Shown piece after piece: positions 1 through 5,083 of a DNA stretch of 6,725 bases (position 1 is its first letter; every line of letters begins with the position of its first letter). This DNA is from JBBCJM01 sp037190175 (GTDB lineage: Bacteria > Pseudomonadota > Alphaproteobacteria > Rhodobacterales > Rhodobacteraceae), in contig JBBCJM010000108.1 in the NCBI GenBank assembly GCA_037190175.1, forward strand, positions 1 through 6,725, in the 5' to 3' direction. A program made the translations under genes and the position numbers. The notes under the pieces were generated by a model. That model was given only the letters and a program-made list of their open reading frames with translations, did no database searches and was not told where the DNA came from.

Positions 1-11
1 GGAATGGCAGG

Positions 12-37
12 ACGGGCGGGCCATATGGCCCGCCCGT
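12..37. terminator. Perfect 26-bp palindrome, probable terminator of an upstream gene
   Basis: Positions 12-24 and 25-37 are exact reverse complements, very GC-rich, centred on CATATG. The resulting hairpin of roughly 11 usable base pairs lies at the extreme left edge, before a long non-coding leader. A terminator for a gene ending just outside the window is the simplest reading. The T tract is poor on both strands (only two Ts follow on +), so efficient intrinsic termination is uncertain. A protein-binding palindrome is the alternative. Confidence 0.5.
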
Positions 38-282
38 TCGCATGTCAGGGATCCTTGGACCCAAGTTTTCCGATTTTGATCAAACGACTACCGCCTGAGC
101 TTCTGTCCCGCGGGTTGCACAGGCATCGGGCAGCCCGGAAACCCCGCGTTGCAGCCCTGCACCACTCGCCGCGCTGCTGCGAGGCCGGCCATTGCCGGAA
201 TCTGCGGAATGCGCGACACAGGAGCATGAAGAATGCATGTCCCCCCGGTGTCGTCGGGGCGGCGCAAGACAAGGAAGAAAGC
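38..282 (+). promoter_or_regulatory. Porin upstream/leader region (245 bases)
   Basis: This gap carries no convincing conventional gene. Its left part is comparatively AT-rich (about 61-90) and contains the 10-bp palindrome TTTGATCAAA at 75-84. That overlaps an 8-of-10 match (70-83, CCGAT-N4-ATCAA) to the FNR/FnrL consensus TTGAT-N4-ATCAA. The right part holds an AGGAG at 220-224, a small possible leader ORF (233-286), a weak 5-bp hairpin (243-247 with 255-259) and the porin ribosome-binding site AAGGAAG at 271-277. I could not assign a sigma-70 -35/-10 pair with confidence. The promoter probably lies in the AT-richer left third, which would give a 5' leader of well over 100 bases. Confidence 0.4.
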
Positions 283-286
283 ATGA
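233..286 (+). CDS. Possible 17-residue leader peptide overlapping the porin start
   Basis: An ATG at 233 is preceded by AGGAG (220-224) at a normal spacing of eight bases. It opens a short frame, MHVPPVSSGRRKTRKKA, whose TGA (284-286) overlaps the porin ATG (283-285) as ATGA. That is the classic geometry for translational coupling. The peptide is strongly basic at its C-terminal end and matches nothing I recognise. The porin has its own ribosome-binding site inside this frame, so coupling is not required. In such a short span an open frame could easily arise by chance, so this is a candidate only. Confidence 0.25.
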   Translation: MHVPPVSSGRRKTRKKA

Positions 287-1191
287 AAAAGCTTCTGATC
301 GCGACGACCGCGCTCGTGGCCACCGCCGGCGTTGCCGCCGCGGAAGTGGCGGTGTCGGGCGACGGCCGCATGGGTGTGGTCTACAACGGCGAAGATCTGA
401 ACTTCACCAGCCGCGTCCGCGTCGCCTTCGACCTGTCGGGCGAGACCGATGGCGGCCTGCGCTTCGGCGGCTGGTTCCGCGTGCATGAGGCGGGCACTAC
501 GGCAAGCGGCATGACTGGTGCGGCGAACGGCTCGCGCGGCTATGTGTTCATCGAGGGCGCCTTCGGCCGGCTGGAGATGGGCGACACCGTGGGCGCTGCC
601 GAGGCAGTGCTGGGCGATCTGCCGAGCGTTGGCCTGACCGGGCTGAACGACTACAGCGACCTGCCCTACATCACCGGCGACCAGACCCTGACCGACGTGA
701 ACAACCCGGTCGCGCTCTACACCTACGCCACCGGCGGGCTGACCTTCGCGCTGTCGCTGAACGATGGCCGGCAGGGGCAGACCTCGACCCCCGACACGCA
801 GGAATACGCGGTGGGCGTGAAGTATGCCTTCGGCGACTATTCGGTGTCGCTGGCCTACGAAGTGTCCGATCCGGTCGCCGGCGCCTCGTCCAAGTCGCTG
901 TGGCTGGGCGGTGAGGCCACCTTCGGGACCACCACCGTCAAGGCGTACATTGCCGACGGCTCGGGCGCGATCTCGGGGCAGAAGAGCTATGGCCTCGGCG
1001 TGTCCTCGACCTTCGACGCGGTGACCGTGAATGCCTTCGCCCGCCGCGACGATGTGGTCGGCACCAAGACCGACTTCTACGGCATCGGCGCCGAATACTC
1101 GCTGGGTGGTGGCGCGACGCTGGCCGGCGGGATCGCCAAGGCCACCGGCGTCGACACCGTGGCCGACTTCGGCATCAAGTTCTCGTTCTGA
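283..1191 (+). CDS. Outer-membrane general porin, Rhodobacter capsulatus type
   Basis: The 302-residue precursor should form a trimeric beta-barrel giving passive diffusion of small hydrophilic solutes across the outer membrane. Residues 1-20 are a typical signal peptide (MKKLL, hydrophobic core, then AAA before Glu21), leaving a mature protein of about 282 residues. The mature start EVAVSGDGRMGVVYNG, the loop-3 constriction segment EGAFGRLEMGD, the NPVALYTY strand and the terminal GIKFSF with C-terminal Phe (the outer-membrane assembly signal) all follow the R. capsulatus porin closely. By memory-based alignment it is about 20 residues shorter than that porin (301 mature), mainly in one loop between VKAYIADG and KSYGLGV. 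ATG 283 was chosen because it starts the signal peptide and follows AAGGAAG. An in-frame ATG at 226 would add 19 non-signal residues and has poor ribosome-binding-site spacing. The gene stands alone between a long leader and a strong terminator. Confidence 0.95.
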   Translation: MKKLLIATTALVATAGVAAAEVAVSGDGRMGVVYNGEDLNFTSRVRVAFDLSGETDGGLRFGGWFRVHEAGTTASGMTGAANGSRGYVFIEGAFGRLEMGDTVGAAEAVLGDLPSVGLTGLNDYSDLPYITGDQTLTDVNNPVALYTYATGGLTFALSLNDGRQGQTSTPDTQEYAVGVKYAFGDYSVSLAYEVSDPVAGASSKSLWLGGEATFGTTTVKAYIADGSGAISGQKSYGLGVSSTFDAVTVNAFARRDDVVGTKTDFYGIGAEYSLGGGATLAGGIAKATGVDTVADFGIKFSF

Positions 1192-1215
1192 CCGGACCTC
1201 CCGGCGGAATGGCGG

Positions 1216-1244
1216 AAGAGCGGGCCCTGCGCCCGCTCTTTTCG
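1216..1244 (+). terminator. Intrinsic terminator of the porin gene
   Basis: AAGAGCGGGC (1216-1225) pairs perfectly with GCCCGCTCTT (1231-1240) across a five-base loop. The T tract runs 1239-1242 and continues as TTTTCGTTT. It lies 25 bases after the porin stop and 45 bases before the next start codon, so the porin is probably monocistronic. Confidence 0.9.
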
Positions 1245-1288
1245 TTTGCGGGGTTCCCTTCGGCCCCTCGCTGCGGCATCCATCGGCC

Positions 1289-1942
1289 ATGACCCTCGCC
1301 GCCATCACCGCCCGCCTGACCGAAGCCTGCGCCACCGCCGGGCGCGACCCCGCGGCGGTCACGCTGATCGCCGTCTCCAAGCTGCAACCCCCCGGCCGGG
1401 TGGAGGCGGTGCTGGCCGCCGGCCACCGCAGCTTCGGCGAGAACTACGTGCAGGAGGCCGCCGCGAAATGGCCCACCTGGCGCGCCCGCTTCCCCGGGGT
1501 GCAGCTGCACATGATCGGCCCGCTGCAATCGAACAAGGCGAAGGCGGCGGTGGAGCTGTTCGACGCCATCCACAGCCTCGACCGCCCCAGCCTCGCCGAC
1601 CGGCTGGCCCGGCTGGCCCAGGCGCAGGGCCATTGCCCGCCCCTGTTCGTGCAGGTCAACACCGGGGCCGAGCCGCAGAAGGCCGGCATCCTGCCCGCCG
1701 CGGCCGACGCCTTCATCGCCCGCGCCCGGGCGCTGGACCTGCCGGTGGCCGGCCTGATGTGCATCCCGCCCGAAGGCGAAGACCCGCTGCCCCACTTCCG
1801 CCAGCTGCGCTCCATCGCCGAGGCAAACGGGCTGGCGGGGCTGTCCATGGGCATGTCGACCGATTTCGAACTGGCGGTGGCCGAGGGCGCCACCCATGTC
1901 CGCGTGGGCTCGGCCATCTTCGGCGACCGCCCTGCGGCTTGA
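1289..1942 (+). CDS. yggS: YggS/PROSC-family pyridoxal-phosphate-binding homeostasis protein
   Basis: The 217-residue protein is a single-domain fold III (alanine-racemase-like TIM barrel) protein of normal length for the family. Family members bind pyridoxal 5'-phosphate without a known catalytic activity. They buffer PLP and influence amino-acid and keto-acid balance in the cytoplasm. Diagnostic motifs are the PLP Schiff-base lysine in LIAVSKLQP (Lys31), FGENYVQE (49-56), HMIGPLQSNK (74-83), MSTDFE (189-194) and the phosphate-binding end VRVGSAIFG (204-212). The ATG at 1289 gives the usual N-terminus (a short helix, then the VSK strand). No good Shine-Dalgarno sequence is visible in the 25 bases before it, so the start rests on homology. 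It sits 45 bases after the porin terminator and 49 bases before a small unknown gene on the same strand. The frame extends upstream, but without conserved sequence. Confidence 0.93.
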   Translation: MTLAAITARLTEACATAGRDPAAVTLIAVSKLQPPGRVEAVLAAGHRSFGENYVQEAAAKWPTWRARFPGVQLHMIGPLQSNKAKAAVELFDAIHSLDRPSLADRLARLAQAQGHCPPLFVQVNTGAEPQKAGILPAAADAFIARARALDLPVAGLMCIPPEGEDPLPHFRQLRSIAEANGLAGLSMGMSTDFELAVAEGATHVRVGSAIFGDRPAA

Positions 1943-1967
1943 CAGAAGCCGGGCGCAGGCGCAGCCT

Positions 1968-1990
1968 TCCCTGATTTCAGGGAGTGTTTT
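1968..1990 (+). promoter_or_regulatory. Hairpin overlapping the ribosome-binding site of the small downstream gene
   Basis: TCCCTGA (1968-1974) is the exact reverse complement of TCAGGGA (1977-1983), and TTTT follows at 1987-1990. The 3' arm contains most of the GGGAG (1980-1984) that serves as ribosome-binding site for the ATG at 1992. The element could be a translational switch, a weak terminator after yggS, or a palindromic protein site. The stem is short (six or seven base pairs), so the effect may be modest. Confidence 0.4.
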
Positions 1991-1991
1991 G

Positions 1992-2228
1992 ATGCCCGAG
2001 AAGAAGGAAGAGATCGACCCCGAAGTCGCCAGGGAAATTCTGAAGTATCTCAAGGAAATCAACGCCCGCAGGGCGCTTCTCGACAAGCTGGTGGGAAAGA
2101 TCCCGCCCGGCGCCGTGGACAAGATGACCGGCGGCCTGCGCAAGTTGATCGAAGACGGCGGCAAGACGCTCGGCAACGCCGCGAAGATCGCCGAACGCAT
2201 CAACAAGGAAGCCGGGAAGAAGAAGTAG
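1992..2228 (+). CDS. Small lysine-rich helical protein of unknown function
   Basis: I do not recognise this 78-residue protein. It opens with an acidic/basic segment (MPEKKEEIDPEV), followed by a probable helix (about 11-36, EVAREILKYLKEINARRALL), a turn at KIPPGAVDK, and a glycine-containing segment leading to a second helix (about 60-75). It ends in GKKK. By my count there are 14 Lys and 5 Arg against 13 acidic residues, a net charge of about +6. No cysteine, signal peptide or membrane segment is present, so a soluble cytoplasmic protein is likely. ATG 1992 is supported by GGAG (1981-1984) at seven bases, while frames opening further upstream run back into yggS. Codon use resembles its neighbours and it ends just before a hairpin, consistent with a real gene possibly co-transcribed with yggS. 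A nucleic-acid-binding role is conceivable from the charge, but that is a guess. Confidence 0.7.
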   Translation: MPEKKEEIDPEVAREILKYLKEINARRALLDKLVGKIPPGAVDKMTGGLRKLIEDGGKTLGNAAKIAERINKEAGKKK

Positions 2229-2249
2229 GGTGCGTGCTCTGCACGCACC
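2229..2249. terminator. Shared hairpin between convergent genes
   Basis: GGTGCGTGC (2229-2237) pairs perfectly with GCACGCACC (2241-2249) across a TCT loop. It starts immediately after the stop codon of the small + gene and ends six bases before the minus-strand xth stop. On the minus strand the stem is followed by the pyrimidine-rich CTACTTCTTCTT, so it fits xth better. On the + strand no T tract follows. It probably works as a bidirectional or xth-directed terminator. Confidence 0.65.
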
Positions 2250-2255
2250 GCCCCG

Positions 2256-3050
2256 TCAGACCACCAGATCGAAGCTCGCCAGCACCGGCACGTGGTCCGA
2301 AGGCTGCTGCCACCCCCGCATCGGCCGCAGGATCCGGCTGCCGTGGGCGGCGTTCGAGATATCGGGCGAGGCCCAGATATGGTCCAGCCGCCGCCCCTTG
2401 TCCGCCGCGTCCCAGTCCGGCGCGCGGTAGGACCACCAGGAATAGAGCCGCCCCTCGGGCAGATCCTTCCGCGTCACGTCCACCCAGCGCCCGGCCTCCT
2501 GCGCCTGCCCGAAATGCTCCACCTCGATGGGGGTATGCGAGACGATCTTCAGCAGCGCCTTGTGGTTCCACACGTCGTCCTCGCGCGGCGCGATGTTCAG
2601 GTCGCCCACCAGGATCGCCTTCTCCGGCCGGGTCTCGTGCCCCCAGTCGCGCAGCTGCGCCATGTAGTCGAGCTTCTGCCCGAACTTCACGTTCAGCTCG
2701 CGGTCGGGGATGTCGCCGCCGGCCGGGACATAGCAGTTGTGGATGACCAGCCCCGAGGGCAGCCGCGCCGCCACGTGCCGGGCATGGCCCAGCCCGGCGA
2801 AATCGACCGAGCCGGCGTCCTCCAGCGGCAGTTTCGACAGGATGGCGACGCCGTTGTACCCCTTCTGCCCCCGCGCCACCAGCCAGCGATAGCCCAGCGC
2901 GGCAAAGCCCTCGGCCGGGAACTTCTCGATCGGCGTCTTGCATTCCTGCAGGCACAGGATGTCGGGCGCCTCCTCGGTCAGGAAGCGGCTGACCAGCGCC
3001 TCGCGCAGGCGGACCGAGTTGATGTTCCAGGTGGCGAGGGTGAAGGGCAT
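2256..3050 (-). CDS. xth: Exodeoxyribonuclease III (AP endonuclease, Xth family)
   Basis: The 264-residue enzyme of the exonuclease/endonuclease/phosphatase fold should cleave DNA 5' of abasic sites and remove 3'-blocking groups in base-excision repair, with Mg2+ in the cytoplasm. Catalytic landmarks are in order: ATWNINSVR (6-14), LQECK with the metal-ligand Glu36, NCYVPAGG (105-112, catalytic Tyr107), GDLNIAP (149-155, Asp150 and Asn152), RRLDHIWAS, and the C-terminal SDH (Asp252-His253). Length and motif spacing match bacterial ExoIII. The start at 3050 gives the canonical MPFTLATWN opening. The ribosome-binding site is weak (GGAAAG about ten bases upstream). It lies 30 bases after the stop of an alpha/beta hydrolase on the same strand, so the two may share a transcript. 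It converges on the small unknown gene across the 2229-2249 hairpin. Confidence 0.95.
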   Translation of the reverse strand: MPFTLATWNINSVRLREALVSRFLTEEAPDILCLQECKTPIEKFPAEGFAALGYRWLVARGQKGYNGVAILSKLPLEDAGSVDFAGLGHARHVAARLPSGLVIHNCYVPAGGDIPDRELNVKFGQKLDYMAQLRDWGHETRPEKAILVGDLNIAPREDDVWNHKALLKIVSHTPIEVEHFGQAQEAGRWVDVTRKDLPEGRLYSWWSYRAPDWDAADKGRRLDHIWASPDISNAAHGSRILRPMRGWQQPSDHVPVLASFDLVV

Positions 3051-3080
3051 CGGCAGGCTTTCCGGTTGGTCGCGGCGAAC

Positions 3081-4061
3081 CTAAGGGGCCGGGGCGCCCG
3101 TGGCCAGCCCCGACAGCGCCCGGATCAGCGCGGCGTGGAAGCCGGCGGGGTCTTCGATCTGCGGGATATGTCCCACCTCGCCCAGCACGATGAGCGGCCC
3201 GCCGGTCAGCGCGGCCAGCGCCTGCCCCTGGGCCAGCGGCGTGGTGGTGTCGCGGTCGCCCCAGACGAAGGCCACCCGGCCGGCCAGCCCCTGCCACCCC
3301 TCCGGCGTGGAGGACAGCGCGCCCACCGGCGGCAGCATCAGCGTCGGCATCCAGCCGGCCAGCGCCGGCGTGGTGCCGCGCAGCGCCATCGGGCGGCGCA
3401 GGACGGCGGCGATCTCCTCGGTCGCGGTCTCCTTCCGGTGCAGGAACAGGCGCAGCAGCGGCCGGTTGACCCAGGGGTTGGTGACGCTGGCCGCCACCGC
3501 CACCTCGCGCAGCCAGCCGGCGCGCAGGGGCAAGGGCAGCCGGGCACCCGCGCCGTCACGGCCGAGGCCGATGGCGCCGCTAACCACCACCAGCCCGGCG
3601 AAGGCGCCCGGATCCTGCATCAGCGCCTCGGCCGCCGGCCCGGCGCCGAAGGAATGCGCCACCACCACCGGCCGCACCCCCAGCGCCTCGATCAGCGCCC
3701 GCAGCCGCTCCGCCTGTCGCTGGCGGCTGTAGTCGGCGGCCGGGTGGCGGTCGGAAAATCCCATCGGCGGCAGGTCGGGCGCGATGCTGCGCCAGCCCTC
3801 GGCCGCCAGCGCCGCCTGGGTGCCGGCCCAGAGCCGCGACCAGCCGACCGAACCGTGGATCAGCAGCACCACCGGCCCGTCCTGCGGCCCCGCCTCCTCG
3901 ACGTAAATCCTGCCCAGCGCGGTCTCCACCAGCCGGCCCTCGGGCGGCAGGGCGGCATTGCGGTCGGCGGTCTCGCGCAGGCCGGCGGCCCCGCGCAACA
4001 ACCCCAGGGCGAGCACGAGAAGGACGACCAGGCCGAGGATCAGGCGAAGGAGGAACCGCAT
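3081..4061 (-). CDS. Membrane-anchored alpha/beta-fold hydrolase
   Basis: A 326-residue alpha/beta hydrolase whose substrate cannot be read from sequence. Residues 1-23 form a short basic start and one hydrophobic helix (LILGLVVLLVLALG), either a membrane anchor or an uncleaved signal, so the catalytic domain probably sits in the periplasm. The triad is complete: nucleophile Ser137 in VVAHSFGAG, acid Asp271 in VWGDRD, and His298 in GEVGHIPQIED. HGSVG (69-73) supplies the oxyanion hole. A cap of about 70 residues (roughly 175-245) lies between the serine and the acid. I chose ATG 4061 because AGGTG lies six bases upstream. A GTG at 4070 would add three residues. The family covers esterases, haloperoxidase-like and C-C hydrolases, and I cannot choose among them. 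xth follows after 30 bases. The response-regulator terminator lies just upstream (4126-4099), so the promoter position is unclear. Confidence 0.88.
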   Translation of the reverse strand: MRFLLRLILGLVVLLVLALGLLRGAAGLRETADRNAALPPEGRLVETALGRIYVEEAGPQDGPVVLLIHGSVGWSRLWAGTQAALAAEGWRSIAPDLPPMGFSDRHPAADYSRQRQAERLRALIEALGVRPVVVAHSFGAGPAAEALMQDPGAFAGLVVVSGAIGLGRDGAGARLPLPLRAGWLREVAVAASVTNPWVNRPLLRLFLHRKETATEEIAAVLRRPMALRGTTPALAGWMPTLMLPPVGALSSTPEGWQGLAGRVAFVWGDRDTTTPLAQGQALAALTGGPLIVLGEVGHIPQIEDPAGFHAALIRALSGLATGAPAP

Positions 4062-4098
4062 CCGCCGCACCTAGCAGGCCCCCGCCCGGCACCGCCAG

Positions 4099-4126
4099 AA
4101 AAAAGAGGCCGGGCTTGCGCCCGGCC
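4099..4126 (-). terminator. Strong intrinsic terminator downstream of the response regulator
   Basis: On the minus strand GGCCGGGC and GCCCGGCC (4126-4119 and 4114-4107) form a perfect eight-base-pair stem with a four-base loop. The stem is followed by CTCTTTTTTC (six As on + at 4099-4104). This is a textbook Rho-independent terminator for transcripts reading leftward from the response regulator. Its end lies about 38 bases before the hydrolase start codon. Confidence 0.92.
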
Positions 4127-4243
4127 AGGTCCAACAGGGAGGATGCCGCGCCATAACCCCGACGCGGCCAGGGGAACCCTTCGGGCGGTGCCATGCGCCC
4201 ATATCGGCATCATATAGCAAGCGAATCAGGCGGCAATACGGCA
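4099..4243 (-). ncRNA. Candidate 3'UTR-derived small RNA downstream of the response regulator
   Basis: The 145 bases from the response-regulator stop to the end of its terminator are unusually long for a simple 3' end. Read on the minus strand they contain a six-base-pair hairpin (GCCGCG/CGCGGC, 4168-4163 with 4150-4145), then an apparently unpaired ATCCTCCCTG with an anti-Shine-Dalgarno-like CCTCCC (4142-4137), then the strong terminator. Hairpin, C-rich seed, terminator is the layout of several trans-acting sRNAs in Rhodobacter. No promoter is visible, so a processed 3'UTR fragment would be the likely origin. This is inference from structure only. Confidence 0.22.
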
Positions 4244-4930
4244 CTAGGCCACCAAACGATATCCGCCGGACTCTGTGACAAGAATGCGCGCATTCGAGGG
4301 ATCGGGCTCGATCTTCTGCCGCAGCCGGTAGATGTGGGTCTCCAGCGTATGGGTGGTCACCCCCGCGTTGTAGCCCCAGACCTCGTGCAGCAGCACGTCG
4401 CGGGCGACAACCCCGGATTGAGCGCGATACAGGAATTTCAGGATGTTGGTTTCTTTCTCGGTCAGCCGGATCTTGCGGTCCTTCTCGTCCAGCAGCAGCT
4501 TCTGCGCCGGCTTGAAGGTATAGGGGCCCAGCTGGAAGATCGCGTCCTCGCTCTGCTCGTGCTGGCGCAGCTGGGCGCGGATCCGGGCCAGCAGGACCGG
4601 GAACTTGAAGGGCTTGGTCACATAGTCGTTCGCGCCGGCGTCCAGCCCCAGGATGGTGTCGGCGTCCGAATCATGACCCGTGAGCATCAGGATCGGGCAT
4701 TTCACCCCGGCCTTGCGCATCCGCCGGCACAGCTCGCGCCCGTCGGTGTCGGGCAGGCCCACGTCCAGGATCACCAGGTCGTAGAGCCCGGCCTTGGCCT
4801 TCTCCATCCCCTCGTGGCCGGTGGCGGCCTCGAACACGTCGAAGTCCTCGGTCATCACCAGCTGCTCCGACAGCGCCTCGCGCAGGTCGTCGTCGTCGTC
4901 CACCAGCAGGATTTTCCGCAAGGCCGCCAT
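4244..4930 (-). CDS. cenR: OmpR/PhoB-family response regulator, CenR-like
   Basis: The 228-residue cytoplasmic DNA-binding regulator has an N-terminal receiver domain (about 5-120) and a C-terminal winged-helix domain (about 130-228). Receiver residues are complete: acidic pocket in LLVDDDDD (Asp11-Asp12), phospho-acceptor Asp56 in VILDVGLPD, Thr84 in LMLTGHD and Lys106 in YVTKPF. The effector domain carries GPYTFKP, RLTEKETNILKFLYR and the recognition-helix stretch TTHTLETHIYRLRQKIE, ending GGYRLVA. These motifs match my memory of CenR, the conserved alphaproteobacterial envelope regulator paired with histidine kinase CenK. The symbol rests on that and is not certain. No kinase gene is adjacent, so the regulator is an orphan here. 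ATG 4930 is preceded by AAGGGAG at seven bases, whereas an upstream start at 4993 would add 21 non-conserved residues. It is transcribed divergently from ribA. Confidence 0.9.
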   Translation of the reverse strand: MAALRKILLVDDDDDLREALSEQLVMTEDFDVFEAATGHEGMEKAKAGLYDLVILDVGLPDTDGRELCRRMRKAGVKCPILMLTGHDSDADTILGLDAGANDYVTKPFKFPVLLARIRAQLRQHEQSEDAIFQLGPYTFKPAQKLLLDEKDRKIRLTEKETNILKFLYRAQSGVVARDVLLHEVWGYNAGVTTHTLETHIYRLRQKIEPDPSNARILVTESGGYRLVA

Positions 4931-5083
4931 GCGATTGCTCCCTTTTCGTTGTGGCCCGACAGATGGCGGCGCGGGGGGCGGGGCGGCAAGCATCCTTGCA
5001 GCCGGCTCACGAAAGGATGACGGTCAGGGGCGGTTTGTTTCAATTTCCCGCGCGCCACGCTAGGGAAAGGGCCGGAGGTTCCC
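4931..5083. promoter_or_regulatory. Divergent promoter region between the response regulator and ribA
   Basis: These 153 bases must carry both promoters. The ribosome-binding sites are clear on each side: AAGGGAG for the response regulator on the minus strand, and GGAGG (5074-5078) five bases before the ribA ATG. In the middle, CATCCTT (4991-4997) and AAGGATG (5013-5019) form a seven-base inverted repeat with a 15-base spacer, so the half-site starts lie 22 bases apart (two helical turns). This could be an operator. No FMN riboswitch core is recognisable. I could not place -35/-10 boxes with confidence. Confidence 0.5.

Noticed and set aside
226..282. Earlier in-frame porin start at ATG 226
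   Set aside because: The AGGAG is only one base from this ATG, and the added residues would bury the signal peptide 19 residues in. ATG 283 has a good ribosome-binding site and starts the signal sequence.
88..1380. 430-codon open frame on the minus strand across the porin
   Set aside because: It is a shadow of the porin frame with low-complexity composition, and it crosses the porin terminator.
2292..4217. 641-codon open frame on the + strand across xth and the hydrolase
   Set aside because: It is antisense to two genes with complete catalytic motifs. Its translation is rich in Arg, Gln, Pro, Gly and His with no recognisable domain, as expected for the opposite strand of GC-rich coding DNA.
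4143..4217. Small + strand ORF of 24 residues beginning after GGGAGG
   Set aside because: The GGAGG directly abuts the ATG with no spacing, so it cannot work as a normal ribosome-binding site. The same bases are better explained as the minus-strand 3'UTR.
4127..4243. SRP RNA or tRNA hidden between the hydrolase and the response regulator
   Set aside because: No GGAAGGAAGCAG-type SRP loop, T-loop or anticodon-arm pattern could be found on either strand.
4931..4993. N-terminal extension of the response regulator to 4993
   Set aside because: The extra 21 residues are Pro/Ala-rich and unlike any receiver domain, and the ATG at 4930 has AAGGGAG at ideal spacing.
5020..5083. FMN riboswitch upstream of ribA
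   Set aside because: None of the conserved RFN-element core segments is recognisable in the 153-base region, and it is short for that element plus a promoter.
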